Of a stretch of 64,000 bases of DNA, positions 40,960-54,963 are shown one piece after another (the first letter of the stretch is position 1; each line of letters starts with the position of its first letter). The notes beneath the pieces are model-generated. The model was not told where the DNA came from. It searched no databases and worked only from the letters and a program-made list of their open reading frames with translations. The translations under genes were made by a program, and so were the position numbers. The stretch spans positions 1,054,001 through 1,118,000 of the forward strand of contig NZ_CP093300.1 in assembly GCF_022812285.1 (NCBI RefSeq), in the 5' to 3' direction. This DNA comes from Alkalihalobacillus sp. LMS39 (GTDB lineage Bacteria; Bacillota; Bacilli; Bacillales; Bacillaceae_F).

Positions 40960-41910
40960 GTGAAAATAGTATCTTCAGCAAAAATCAAATCTAACATTAA
41001 AGAACGACTCGTCTCTACTTATGACAATGTGTCTTTTTTCTTTCATGCTAATATTGACGAAGCGAAAGAAGACTTACAAGATGCCGAAGTGCTCATCACA
41101 TACGGAGAGGACTTAACACCAGAGCATATCGATAGTGCGAAAAAATTAAAATGGATTATGGTCATTTCAGCAGGGTTAGAAAAAATGCCGTTTGAGGCGA
41201 TAGCTAAACGAGACATCGTCGTCACAAATGCACGAGGCATTCACGCGAAACCGATGGCTGAATATACATTTGCAATGATGCTGCAAGTGGCACGTAATAC
41301 AAAAACAGTCATCGAACATGAAAAACAAGCGAACTGGGACCGCACCGTACCGATGCGCGAAATTAACGGGAAAACAATTGCGATATTAGGAGCGGGTGCA
41401 ATAGGTGCGGAAATTGCGAGAATCGCAAAAGCATTTAATATGAAGACAATCGGCTTAAACCGGAGTGGCAAGTCTGTCGAGCATGTCGACCGCATCTTTA
41501 CTTTTTCTGAGCTCAATGTATTATTAAAGGAAGCAGACTATGTCGTCTCTGTTCTTCCGAGTACAAAAGAAACAGATGGGATGCTGACGAAAGCCCATTT
41601 TCAATTGATGAAAGCTGAAGCAGTGTTCATCAATATCGGAAGAGGAACGACAGTAGTGGAACAAGAATTAATCGAATGTATGCAACAAGGTGAAATCGCT
41701 CATGCCGTACTTGATGTATTTGAGGAAGAGCCTTTACAAAAAGACCATCCGTTTTGGACGATGGACAATGTGACGGTTACCCCGCATTTATCTGGCATAT
41801 CCGCACAATACCAGCCGCGTGCGTTTGATATTTTCGAGCAAAATTTAAAAGCATATACGAACGAAGAATCTAACTTAATCAATATGATTGATGTCACTCG
41901 CGGATATTAA
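40960..41910 (+). CDS. D-2-hydroxyacid dehydrogenase family protein
   Basis: 316 residues. NAD-binding motif GAGAIGAEIARIAKAF (~145-160); substrate Arg in INIGRGTTVVEQEL (~230), catalytic acid in DVFEEEPL (~258) and His in VTPHLSG (~278). These are the Arg-Glu-His triad of D-isomer-specific 2-hydroxyacid dehydrogenases. The substrate is unknown; several such paralogues exist in bacilli. GTG 40960 is preceded by AAGGAG. Confidence 0.88.
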   Translation: MKIVSSAKIKSNIKERLVSTYDNVSFFFHANIDEAKEDLQDAEVLITYGEDLTPEHIDSAKKLKWIMVISAGLEKMPFEAIAKRDIVVTNARGIHAKPMAEYTFAMMLQVARNTKTVIEHEKQANWDRTVPMREINGKTIAILGAGAIGAEIARIAKAFNMKTIGLNRSGKSVEHVDRIFTFSELNVLLKEADYVVSVLPSTKETDGMLTKAHFQLMKAEAVFINIGRGTTVVEQELIECMQQGEIAHAVLDVFEEEPLQKDHPFWTMDNVTVTPHLSGISAQYQPRAFDIFEQNLKAYTNEESNLINMIDVTRGY

Positions 41911-41933
41911 TAAAGAAGAAGGGAAGAAGCGCC

Positions 41934-42227
41934 ATGAAGTTAATGGTTTGTATCGTCAATAATTATTATGTTGAGAATGTAGAAAGACAGCTTCGTAAAA
42001 AAGAATACCGTATGACAGAGCTTGCGAGCACAGGTGGCTTTTTACGAAAAGGAAATACAACGTTTCTTCTCGGTGTAGAAGAACAACATATTGAGTCATT
42101 GAAAACGGTAATGAAAGAAGCATGCTTACAAGTCGAACAAACAAGAGGGAAAAGAAAAGGCAATGAAAGCCGATTCACTTCTTTTATCGTTGATGCGAAC
42201 CATGGCTTGCCGTTACTTTTCCAATAA
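41934..42227 (+). CDS. DarA/YaaQ-type cyclic-di-AMP receptor family protein
   Basis: 97 residues of PII-like fold. The segment LASTGGFLRKGNTTFLLGVE matches the strongly conserved nucleotide-binding block of DarA (TTGGFLxxGNTTFxxGVE). The C-terminus is diverged and shorter. Lies 23 bp after the dehydrogenase gene, likely the same operon. The usual darA gene sits near tmk/holB in Bacillus, so this is probably a second copy; c-di-AMP binding is inferred. Confidence 0.82.
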   Translation: MKLMVCIVNNYYVENVERQLRKKEYRMTELASTGGFLRKGNTTFLLGVEEQHIESLKTVMKEACLQVEQTRGKRKGNESRFTSFIVDANHGLPLLFQ

Positions 42228-42275
42228 TCCAAGATAGTTCGTTATGAGTTTCATCCTATATATATAGTAGATATA

Positions 42276-42322
42276 TTGACAACCATTCTCAAAATGTCCT
42301 ATACTAATTATAATATTTATAA
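42276..42322 (+). promoter_or_regulatory. perR promoter with Per box
   Basis: TTGACA (42276-42281), 18-bp spacer, TATACT (42300-42305), then TTATAATATTTATAA (42308-42322), which differs at one position from the PerR consensus TTATAATNATTATAA. This fits PerR autoregulation, with the operator just at or after the transcription start. Confidence 0.85.
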
Positions 42323-42417
42323 AATAAGAATAGTTTTTCTTATGTTGGAATATTAATAACAATAGACACCGTATAGAGTATACAACTAGTTAGTATAGAA
42401 AAGTGAGGTGGATGACG

Positions 42418-42849
42418 ATGGGAAAGCATCGCCTGCAAGACGCCATTGATTCATTAAAAAGTACAAAAATACGCATGACACCTCAACGTCAAGCTATCTT
42501 AGAGTTTCTTTTTGAATCAATGACACATCCTACTGCAGATGATATTTATAAAGCACTCGAAGGAAGATTTCCGAATATGAGTGTCGCAACAGTCTACAAT
42601 AATCTACGTGTATTTAAAGATGTTGGGATTGTAAAAGAATTAACGTATGGAGATTCTTCCAGTCGGTTTGATTGTGTGACTTCTGATCATTATCACGTTA
42701 TTTGTAAAAGCTGCGGAAAAATAGTTGATTTCCATTATCCAGGATTAGATGAAGTGGAAACATTAGCGGAGAGTGTAACGGGATTTGAAGTCGGAAGCCA
42801 CCGTATGGAAATCTACGGCATTTGTCCGGATTGTAAAACAAAGCACTAA
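42418..42849 (+). CDS. perR: Peroxide-responsive repressor PerR (Fur family)
   Basis: 143 residues. Winged-helix DNA-binding half with [12 protein letters not shown] and [20 protein letters not shown], then a metal half with [20 protein letters not shown] and a second CxxC in GICPDC. The four cysteines form the structural zinc site; His and Asp residues corresponding to His37, Asp85, His91, His93 and Asp104 of B. subtilis PerR are visible, the last set sensing H2O2 through metal-catalysed oxidation. ATG 42418 has GAGGTGG at correct distance. Position between bcp and ygzB/ygxA matches B. subtilis. Confidence 0.96.
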   Translation: MGKHRLQDAIDSLKSTKIRMTPQRQAILEFLFESMTHPTADDIYKALEGRFPNMSVATVYNNLRVFKDVGIVKELTYGDSSSRFDCVTSDHYHVICKSCGKIVDFHYPGLDEVETLAESVTGFEVGSHRMEIYGICPDCKTKH

Positions 42850-42850
42850 T

Positions 42851-42892
42851 GAAAAAAAAGCTGAACGTCTTCGGACATTCAGCTTTTTTTGT
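42851..42892. terminator. Bidirectional terminator between perR and ygzB
   Basis: AAAAAAGCTGAACGTC, loop TTCG, GACATTCAGCTTTTTTT: strong stem with A-run before and T-run after, overlapping the end of ygzB on the other strand. Confidence 0.9.
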
Positions 42893-43223
42893 TATATTTT
42901 TCGTCAAAGTCTTTTCCTTCAAGTGCTGGGTCTAATGTGAGTGGGGCGCTACAAAACGAACAAGCGTCGACACGACCAAGCATTTTTGTCGTTTTGTTAC
43001 ATTCTGGACAGGTAACTTGCACGGTTTTTGTAGATAGCATGCCAATCCAAAAATAAACGACAGTGCTTCCGATGACACATAAAAAACCAAGTGCCATTGT
43101 TAAGGACATTAAAAGCGGTGAAGGAAAGAAAATACCAATATACATAATGACAATCCCGATAAAAACGAGTAATAATGCAAATGTACGGATTTTATTTATT
43201 TTATTTGTTGGTTTACGAGCCAT
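42879..43223 (-). CDS. ygzB: UPF0295 membrane protein YgzB
   Basis: 114 residues: two membrane helices (residues ~12-35 and ~40-62) followed by a small zinc-ribbon-like tail with [20 protein letters not shown], then a short acidic C-terminus. Composition and position beside perR match B. subtilis YgzB. ATG 43223 is preceded by AGGAGGGA; an upstream in-frame start at 43253 lacks support. Function unknown. Confidence 0.88.
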   Translation of the reverse strand: MARKPTNKINKIRTFALLLVFIGIVIMYIGIFFPSPLLMSLTMALGFLCVIGSTVVYFWIGMLSTKTVQVTCPECNKTTKMLGRVDACSFCSAPLTLDPALEGKDFDEKYNKKS

Positions 43224-43376
43224 GACATTCCCTCCTAGGACAAAGTATAGCATAAAAGCAGAAGAAAAATCATTAGAACTCCTCTTGAGTTCATAAAAAG
43301 GGAAACATTCATTTTCGTCGAAATAATTACATTAGAAGAATTATAAAGTGGATTCAGGTGAGAGGGGACCATTGTC

Positions 43377-44246
43377 ATGGAAGTAAAGTTGCGCGAGTTG
43401 TACCAAGACAGAGCAAGTGAACAAGATACGTTAGGAATATTAATTATTGAAAAAGATAAAGGGCATGAAGCCATTACAGATCGAAATGATGTTATCTTAC
43501 TTGTGATAAAAGAAGAAAATAGCGAGCCGTGGTTTGTGAAGCATTATGAATTTATGGATAAAAAAGTCGCGATGCACCATGTGGATGAGCAATTGTTACA
43601 TAATTGGATCATTACCGGCAATAATCGTCGCTTTATCGACTGGCTCTTTAATGGAAAGATTATTTTTGATCGAAACGAATATTTAGCAGGCATTAAACAT
43701 CGCCTTCATGACTTCCCACTTGAAGAACGCCGTAAAAAGATGACGATTGAATTATCAAAACTCGTTCGTCGCTTTGAAGATGGGAAAGCATTATATCAAA
43801 CGAATAACTATTTAGACGCGTTTAATCATATTTTACATGCGCTTCATCATAAAGCGAGACTTGCGGTGATTGAAAGCGGGTTTTATCCAGAAGTCACTGT
43901 ATGGAATCAAATTAAAAACATTGACCCGGAAATTTACAAGCTGTACACCGAATTAATTACGGGAGAAGAATCATTAGAAAAACGGATGGAGCTGTTAATG
44001 CTTGCGAGTGAATTTGCAATATCGCAAAAGCTTGAAGTTGGAAGTGGTCATTTAATAGAAGTGATGAATCGACGCCATGAACCGTGGACGATTGCTGACT
44101 TAATGGCAGTCACTGAAATTGAAGATTATAAAATTGATATTGAGCTGTTAATCGACTATTTAGTTCAAAAAGAAATCATTACTGTTGTAGCTGTCGAAAC
44201 AAAAGGGGCAGGGATTTATCATCGTTATTACACTGTTAAAAACTAA
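43377..44246 (+). CDS. ygxA: YgxA, nucleotidyltransferase-like protein
   Basis: 289 residues. The N-terminal ~115 residues look like a minimal nucleotidyltransferase-like domain (LGILIIEKDKGHEAITDRND, RFIDWLFNGKIIFDRNEYL), the middle is helical with FNHILHALHHKARLAVIESG, and the C-terminus has a winged-helix-like segment. In B. subtilis ygxA lies directly before the rrnD ribosomal operon, as here. Catalytic residues are not clearly conserved. Precise function unknown. Confidence 0.85.
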   Translation: MEVKLRELYQDRASEQDTLGILIIEKDKGHEAITDRNDVILLVIKEENSEPWFVKHYEFMDKKVAMHHVDEQLLHNWIITGNNRRFIDWLFNGKIIFDRNEYLAGIKHRLHDFPLEERRKKMTIELSKLVRRFEDGKALYQTNNYLDAFNHILHALHHKARLAVIESGFYPEVTVWNQIKNIDPEIYKLYTELITGEESLEKRMELLMLASEFAISQKLEVGSGHLIEVMNRRHEPWTIADLMAVTEIEDYKIDIELLIDYLVQKEIITVVAVETKGAGIYHRYYTVKN

Positions 44247-44260
44247 CAGTGTAATTTTTT
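44228..44260 (+). terminator. Terminator overlapping the ygxA stop codon
   Basis: Perfect 11-bp stem TTACACTGTTA / TAACAGTGTAA with loop AAAAC followed by seven T. The left arm encodes the last residues of YgxA. Confidence 0.92.
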
Positions 44261-44270
44261 TGCAAGGGTG

Positions 44271-44299
44271 TTGACGTTCGAAATCACACATGGTATATT
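44271..44299 (+). promoter_or_regulatory. rRNA operon promoter P1
   Basis: TTGACG, exactly 17 bp, TATATT. The first of a tandem pair in front of 16S rRNA. Confidence 0.85.
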
Positions 44300-44356
44300 A
44301 ATATTCGTCGCTGAAAACGACATCGCACTTTTCAAAAAAACAACACTAAAAAGATG

Positions 44357-44385
44357 TTGACATGAAAAAATGCACATGATATTAT
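44357..44385 (+). promoter_or_regulatory. rRNA operon promoter P2
   Basis: TTGACA, exactly 17 bp, TATTAT. It lies 86 bp after P1; a GTTCTTTGAAAACT leader motif (boxA-like region) follows near 44430. Confidence 0.88.
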
Positions 44386-44520
44386 ATTAAAGTCGCTGTA
44401 AGATAACAACCGCTTACAACGGCCGATAGTTCTTTGAAAACTGAACAAGAAAAAGCCAAGCGAATTAAAGAGATAGTAATATCTCGTCAATGAATTATTT
44501 TTGAGCTGTATCAAACACTT

Positions 44521-49552
<5,032 letters not shown>

Positions 49553-49643
49553 AGATATAAAAAGGCGAAGTCTTTTTGACATAATTCAATACACACACTA
49601 TCTAGTTTTGAGGGAATCATATAGATGAACTCTAATAAATAGG

Positions 49644-49759
<116 letters not shown>

Positions 49760-49783
49760 CTTTTTATTTTATTTATCTATTGT

Positions 49784-49858
49784 TCCACAGTAGCTCAGTG
49801 GTAGAGCTATCGGCTGTTAACCGATCGGTCGTAGGTTCGAGTCCTACCTGTGGAGCCA
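49784..49858 (+). tRNA. tRNA-Asn (GTT)
   Basis: Acceptor TCCACAG/CTGTGGA, anticodon GTT, T-loop GGTTCGAGTCC, encoded CCA. Confidence 0.97.
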
Positions 49859-49860
49859 AT

Positions 49861-49953
49861 GGAGAGCTGTCCGAGTGGCCGAAGGAGCACGATTGGAAAT
49901 CGTGTAGGCGGTGTTAAACCGTCTCGAGGGTTCAAATCCCTCGCTCTCCGCCA
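49861..49953 (+). tRNA. tRNA-Ser (GGA)
   Basis: Acceptor GGAGAGC/GCTCTCC, anticodon GGA, long variable arm, encoded CCA. 93 nt. Confidence 0.97.
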
Positions 49954-49970
49954 TAATATCCTATTTATAT

Positions 49971-50045
49971 GGCCCGTTGGTCAAGCGGTTAAGACACCGC
50001 CCTTTCACGGCGGTAACACGGGTTCGAATCCCGTACGGGTCACCA
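49971..50045 (+). tRNA. tRNA-Glu (TTC)
   Basis: Acceptor GGCCCGT/ACGGGTC (ends G-C), anticodon TTC, encoded CCA. A 108-bp gap follows, where tRNA-Val is expected in the B. subtilis trnD order; no cloverleaf is visible there. Confidence 0.96.
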
Positions 50046-50153
50046 ATTACCATATAAGTCCTTCGCAGGATAAGCTCTTGAAATTATGTTGTAAGGCGAG
50101 AAGAGGAATAGTTCTCTTCGAACAAAATACAACATCTATTACTTTCATAACGT

Positions 50154-50230
<77 letters not shown>

Positions 50231-50281
50231 AAAAACATTTACCATTTACAAATATAAGACAAATGATATACTAATAAAGAT

Positions 50282-50357
50282 GGTCCCGTGGTGTAGCGGT
50301 TAACATGCCTGCCTGTCACGCAGGAGATCGCCGGTTCGATCCCGGTCGGGACCGCCA
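50282..50357 (+). tRNA. tRNA-Asp (GTC)
   Basis: Acceptor GGTCCCG/CGGGACC, anticodon GTC, encoded CCA. Confidence 0.97.
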
Positions 50358-50362
50358 TTAAT

Positions 50363-50438
50363 GGCTCGGTAGCTCAGTCGGTAGAGCAATGGACTGAAAA
50401 TCCATGTGTCGGCGGTTCGATTCCGTCCCGAGCCACCA
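50363..50438 (+). tRNA. tRNA-Phe (GAA)
   Basis: Acceptor GGCTCGG/CCGAGCC, anticodon GAA, encoded CCA. Confidence 0.97.
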
Positions 50439-50443
50439 TTTTT

Positions 50444-50519
<76 letters not shown>

Positions 50520-50593
50520 TTTTAATAATAACTATGCTTTTATATGATTCACGTCTTGAAAACTGTGTTCATATCATGTAGTATAAGAGTCTC

Positions 50594-50677
50594 GGAGGGG
50601 TAGCGAAGTGGCTAAACGCGGCGGACTGTAAATCCGCTCCTTAGGGTTCGGCGGTTCGAATCCGTCCCCCTCCACCA
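50594..50677 (+). tRNA. tRNA-Tyr (GTA)
   Basis: Acceptor GGAGGGG/CCCCTCC, anticodon GTA, long variable arm, encoded CCA. Confidence 0.97.
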
Positions 50678-50685
50678 CTTTCTAT

Positions 50686-50759
50686 AGGGGCATAGTTTAA
50701 AGGTAGAACTACGGTCTCCAAAACCGTCAGTGTGGGTTCAATTCCTACTGCCCCTGCCA
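50686..50759 (+). tRNA. tRNA-Trp (CCA)
   Basis: Acceptor AGGGGCA/TGCCCCT, anticodon CCA, encoded 3' CCA. Only 31 bp to the next tRNA; tRNA-His, expected here in B. subtilis trnD, is absent. Confidence 0.96.
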
Positions 50760-50790
50760 ATATTAAAATTATTAATGATAATGAAAATAA

Positions 50791-50865
50791 TGGGCTATAG
50801 CCAAGCGGTAAGGCAACGGACTTTGACTCCGTCATGCGTAGGTTCGAATCCTGCTAGCCCAGCCA
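50791..50865 (+). tRNA. tRNA-Gln (TTG)
   Basis: Acceptor TGGGCTA/TAGCCCA, anticodon TTG, encoded CCA. Confidence 0.97.
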
Positions 50866-50872
50866 TTTTAAT

Positions 50873-50947
50873 GCGGGAGTAGTTCAGTGGTAGAACACCA
50901 CCTTGCCAAGGTGGGGGTCGCGAGTTCGAATCTCGTCTTCCGCTCCA
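50873..50947 (+). tRNA. tRNA-Gly (GCC)
   Basis: Acceptor GCGGGAG/CTTCCGC (one G-T pair), anticodon GCC, encoded CCA. Confidence 0.96.
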
Positions 50948-50955
50948 ACAAATAC

Positions 50956-51030
50956 GGCGGCATAGCCAAGTGGTAAGGCACGGGTCTGCAAAACCCTTAT
51001 CCCCCGGTTCGAATCCGGGTGCCGCCTCCA
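50956..51030 (+). tRNA. tRNA-Cys (GCA)
   Basis: Acceptor GGCGGCA/TGCCGCC, anticodon GCA, encoded CCA. Confidence 0.97.
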
Positions 51031-51063
51031 TATAACTTTATATGAGTAGTTCTTTTTGTCCGT

Positions 51064-51152
51064 GCCGGGGTGGTGGAATTGGCAGACACACAGGACTTAA
51101 AATCCTGCGGTAGGTGACTACCGTGCCGGTTCAAGTCCGGCCCTCGGCACCA
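51064..51152 (+). tRNA. tRNA-Leu (TAA)
   Basis: Acceptor GCCGGGG/CCTCGGC (one G-T pair), anticodon TAA, long variable arm, encoded CCA. Confidence 0.96.
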
Positions 51153-51240
51153 AACTTACTCTTTCTACTTTGCCAATAAAGTAGACATGCTTACTTATAG
51201 AACAACTAGAATATGAAAATATCTTTTTATTATTATACAT

Positions 51241-51322
51241 GCCGGTGTGGCGGAATTGGCAGACGCGCACGACTCAAAATCGTGTTCCTTCTGGAGTGTC
51301 GGTTCGACCCCGACCACCGGTA
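51241..51322 (+). tRNA. tRNA-Leu (CAA), 3' CCA not encoded
   Basis: Acceptor GCCGGTG/CACCGGT with a G-T first pair, anticodon CAA, long variable arm. The discriminator A is followed by TCA rather than CCA, so the tail must be added after transcription. Last gene of the tRNA array. Confidence 0.94.
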
Positions 51323-51357
51323 TCATTAATTAAAAACATGTTAAATAAAGAAACAAT

Positions 51358-51408
51358 AGAACACCCACAAATGTTGATTTATCAATGTTTATGGGTGTTT
51401 TTTGTTCT
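51358..51408 (+). terminator. Terminator of the rRNA-tRNA operon
   Basis: Arms GAACACCCA and TGGGTGTTTTTTGTTC enclose a 26-base loop that can itself pair (ACAAATGTTGA / TCAATGTTTAT); T-run at the end. Confidence 0.8.
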
Positions 51409-51553
51409 TGGAGAAAACGGCTGATAAACGTTGGTTTTGAAATCCCTTTACACATTTTTTACACAAGAAAATACTTTTGATTATTATAGATGGTCAAATA
51501 AATAACTTAATAGATAATTATCAGTAATTAAAAGAAGACAAATACTGCGCAAC

Positions 51554-54160
51554 GTGTGAAACGTTCTCTTATAAGTGGGAAACCATGAAACAGAGGGATG
51601 ACTTCGGTCATCACAACTATATGTTTGAAGAGGGGAATGAAAGCCGTCATGTTGAGCTGAAACCCTCACCTTAATACTCCTGCATGCATAAGAACCTCGT
51701 AGGGGACTCATGTATGAAGCCAGGTGAAGTCGGCTGAACCAATCCTACGTCCTCAGATACGGAAAGGGATAGGTCGGGGGGCGATAACCCATCTATGATG
51801 AGAATGTTCATAAGGACTGACGAACTTCCGAATGTAAGGGTCTAGACAGTAATCATGTTCGAAAGGCATGATTGGATATTATCCAAGTTATCTACCGAAA
51901 AGTAAGAGTGTTGCGTATGAAATTCGGGCTATTTAACAAGGAGAATAGAAGGATAACAGGCTCATAGGAAGCATCTACGGCTGGATAGCACAAACATATG
52001 GAACGTTGAAAGCAAGGAACGTCTATTCCAAACGTCTACGAACGGGACGGTATCTATAAGATTCTTTCTTCATGGAATCGAAATGATTTTATTCTTGTGA
52101 GAGTAGGGGCACAGTACCAATGAAGCGAGTAATGACCGTGGAGGAATAGCCCCAAGTCTTCTTGGAAATGAAAGTAGAACAACGCAAACTGAAACTCAAA
52201 GGGTCGAGTAAGAGGATGGGACTTTCCAAATGGAAGGAGAAACAAACCATCAGTGAGTACAACCTTACGATACACGGAATACTACCAAATGCAGGAAACC
52301 CTCGATTCTCTATATGAACGTAGTCAAAACGATGCGACCAAAGGAATCAACCTGTATTCACACATTATTTCAAGAGAGAACATTCTATTAGCCTATCGAA
52401 CGATTAAAAGCAATACAGGTTCTAAGACGGCAGGAACAGATGGATTGACCATAGAGAACTACAAAATGGAGGAAGAAGAAATCTTCATAGCTTCCATTCG
52501 TCAAACGCTCAAAAAATATCAATCCAATCCTGTTCGTCGTGTCGAAATTCCAAAATCAAATGGAAAAACCCGACCATTAGGAATTCCCACCATGCGTGAC
52601 CGATTGATTCAACAGATGTTTAAACAAGTACTAGAGCCTATCTGTGAAGCTAAATTCCATCCCCATTCATACGGGTTTCGACCAAATCGGTCGACACATC
52701 ATGCGATGGCTCGATGTCAATTCTTGGTCAATCACACACATAATCATACGGTCGTGGATATCGACATTCAAGGTTTCTTTGATAATGTAAATCACACTCG
52801 TCTACTCAAACAGCTGTACAATATAGGCGTTGGGGATAAACGAGTTCTGGCAATCATCTCGAAAATGTTAAAAGCACCCATTCAAGGAATCGGTCGACCT
52901 ACAAAAGGAACACCACAAGGAGGGATTTTATCTCCCCTTCTCTCGAATGTCGTGCTAAATGACATAGATTGGTGGATAAATAACCAATGGGAAGGTATGA
53001 AAACAAAAACAGCATATGGGAAGAAAAAGAATAAGATTCTAATGTTGAAAAAGACCTCACGGCTTAAAGAAATGTACATTGTTCGATATGCAGATGACTT
53101 TAAGGTTTTTACAAATTCTTTTACCAATGCTAAAAAAGTCTTTCATGCCATACAAGGTTATTTGAAACAACATTTAGCTATTGATATATCAGAGGAAAAA
53201 TCCAAGATTACCAATCTTCGAAAACGAACATCAGAATTTCTCGGTTTCACCCTTAAAGCCCACAAAAAAGGGAAACGATATGTAGCGTACACGCATATCA
53301 TGCCCAAAAAAGTAGAAAATATTGTACAACAAGCGAGAAAACTTATCAAAGATATCAGAAAGAACCCAACAGCTAAAACGGCAATGAACTACAATGTCAC
53401 AATTATGGGGATTCATAACTACTATCGAATCGCTACTCACGTGAACATTGACTGTGCCAAAATTGCCTATCGTCTATCTCGAACCCTGTATAATCGTCTC
53501 AGAACAATTGGAAAATATGGCATACCAATAAAACCATCAGATGCATACAAAAGACTGTATAAAAACCAATTCAAGACCTATGAAATCCAAGGAATACATT
53601 TAGCACCCATTGCAGATATCAAGCACTTTGTTAATTTAAATTACAAGCAACATATCTGTAACTATACTTCATATGGTCGGGAAACGTTATACAAAGCACT
53701 AGACCCTCTCATTTCCTATGAAATAGCTAAATTAACGAAAGCATATCACGAAGGAATGAACGTCGAATATTTTGATAATCGCATCTCTAAATACTCGATG
53801 CAAAAAGGAAAATGTGCAATCACCAAACAGTTCTTACGTGCAGATGACATGCATTGTCATCATAAATTACCGAAATTCTTAGGTGGAAATGATGCGTTTG
53901 ATAATCTCGTCATCATTCATCCTTTCGTTCATAAACTGATACATGCCACCAAAACAGAGACGATAATGAAATATGTACAAATCCTTCATATGGATGGAAA
54001 ACAAATGAAAAAAGTAAACCAGTTTCGTAAAGTATGTAAGTTAGAACCGATTCTACTGGATTAAAAAGAAGATGGAACGCCGTGTGAGGGGAAACCCTCA
54101 CGCACGGTGTGGGACGGGGGAAAAGATGGAGATAACATCAAAGTCTTACCTATCGTTATA
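51554..54160 (+). mobile_element. Group II intron with intron-encoded protein
   Basis: Likely 5' end at GTGTG (51554). The 3' part after the reverse transcriptase ORF contains a domain V hairpin, CGCCGTGTGAGGGGAAACC with CTCACGCACGGTGTG (about 54076-54111), then a domain VI-like helix ATAAC...GTTAT (54132-54159) with CTTACCTAT holding the branch-point A. The exact 3' edge is uncertain by a few bases. It sits about 150 bp after the tRNA operon terminator, as such introns often do. The RT gene is intact, so mobility is possible. Confidence 0.85.
52253..54064 (+). CDS. ltrA: Group II intron reverse transcriptase/maturase with HNH endonuclease
   Basis: 603 residues. RT domain with NGKTRPLGIPTMRDRLIQQM, DIQGFFDNVNHTRLL, GTPQGGILSPLLSNVVLND and the catalytic VRYADDFKVF (YADD); then the maturase (X) region, and a C-terminal endonuclease domain KCAITKQFLRADDMHCHHKL with HNH-type His/Asn residues and IIHPFVHKLIH. 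It aids splicing and reverse-splices the intron RNA into DNA. The start is taken as GTG 52253 (SD-like GGAAGGAG is 13 bases before it); ATG 52289 is an alternative. Confidence 0.95.
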   Translation: MSTTLRYTEYYQMQETLDSLYERSQNDATKGINLYSHIISRENILLAYRTIKSNTGSKTAGTDGLTIENYKMEEEEIFIASIRQTLKKYQSNPVRRVEIPKSNGKTRPLGIPTMRDRLIQQMFKQVLEPICEAKFHPHSYGFRPNRSTHHAMARCQFLVNHTHNHTVVDIDIQGFFDNVNHTRLLKQLYNIGVGDKRVLAIISKMLKAPIQGIGRPTKGTPQGGILSPLLSNVVLNDIDWWINNQWEGMKTKTAYGKKKNKILMLKKTSRLKEMYIVRYADDFKVFTNSFTNAKKVFHAIQGYLKQHLAIDISEEKSKITNLRKRTSEFLGFTLKAHKKGKRYVAYTHIMPKKVENIVQQARKLIKDIRKNPTAKTAMNYNVTIMGIHNYYRIATHVNIDCAKIAYRLSRTLYNRLRTIGKYGIPIKPSDAYKRLYKNQFKTYEIQGIHLAPIADIKHFVNLNYKQHICNYTSYGRETLYKALDPLISYEIAKLTKAYHEGMNVEYFDNRISKYSMQKGKCAITKQFLRADDMHCHHKLPKFLGGNDAFDNLVIIHPFVHKLIHATKTETIMKYVQILHMDGKQMKKVNQFRKVCKLEPILLD

Positions 54161-54162
54161 AC

Positions 54163-54424
54163 TTTTATACTTTAGTAACTATGGAAAAGATATACTTTTA
54201 ATAAACATACCCACATGTGGTATAGAGCTATTAATCTAATGGTCCAGCCTAATTAATAAATAATGTCCCAAAAGAGTTTGTTAAATAAAGCTTGGAGAGG
54301 AAGCTGCAATAGTCACTGTAGTAGTAGGAATTTCTAAACTTAGATCCTAAAAAAAGTAATTTAATAATTATTACGAAACCTTTTATCAGTTTGTCCGTAT
54401 ATGTAAAAAAAGGAGGAGGGTTTT
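54163..54424 (+). other. Intergenic region after the intron
   Basis: AT-rich, no gene seen. A short open stretch (near 54297-54345, GEEAAIVTVVVGISKL) could be a remnant of a lost gene. The palindrome CCACATGTGG is at ~54210. Confidence 0.35.
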
Positions 54425-54730
54425 ATGTCTGGAGTAGTTGAAGATTTAGAAAAATCATTACCATTTAAAGGCTTTATTGACAGTGTTAATGAAAGTAGTA
54501 AAGATGTTTATGTTGCTGCCTACCAATCAATTAAGAATGTTGATTCCCCAGAAAAGTTAGAAGCATTTAAACATTTAATTGATGCTTTTAGTACAACAGA
54601 AGAACAGAAATTTAATGCTCTAAATATTCTCTTATTTGCAGCAGTTGGGACTGCTACTGTTTTCAGCGCCAAAAAAATATATGATTATACTACTAAAAAT
54701 AAAAAAGATGAAAGTAAGGTAATTAATTAA
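54425..54730 (+). CDS. Hypothetical protein, 101 residues
   Basis: Strong ribosome binding site AAAGGAGGAGG before the ATG. The first ~65 residues are amphipathic helices (VNESSKDVYVAAYQSIKNV, EKLEAFKHLIDAFSTTEEQ), then one hydrophobic segment (ALNILLFAAVGTATVFSA) and a lysine-rich tail. It may be a small membrane-associated protein. No family recognised; it lies in the decaying island before the HEPN gene. Confidence 0.55.
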   Translation: MSGVVEDLEKSLPFKGFIDSVNESSKDVYVAAYQSIKNVDSPEKLEAFKHLIDAFSTTEEQKFNALNILLFAAVGTATVFSAKKIYDYTTKNKKDESKVIN

Positions 54731-54963
54731 TAACAAGCTCTTTATCTTATCAAAAATCTAGATGCAAACTCGATTTGATTTAGCACCTTTTTTTAATGCT
54801 TTATTGTGATTTTAACCAAAAGCGGAATCCTAACAAACTCATAATTTTAAAAATGCATTTACCAAACCATGATAGAAGTAGTGCATTTGTTCTACTTCTT
54901 CAACTAAATGGTGTGTTTTGAAATAGTTGCAAATTTTTTTATTTTAAACAGGTGGTTAATCAA

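Noticed and set aside
42276-42300. Possible Fur box within the perR promoter
   Set aside because: The partial inverted repeat TGACAACC/AAAATGTC is a poor match, while the nearby Per box is nearly perfect.
50641-51031. Minus-strand frames reading GIEPTL and GGRDSNSRPP-like peptides across tRNA genes
   Set aside because: Known artefacts of translating tRNA genes in reverse; the DNA is fully explained by tRNAs.
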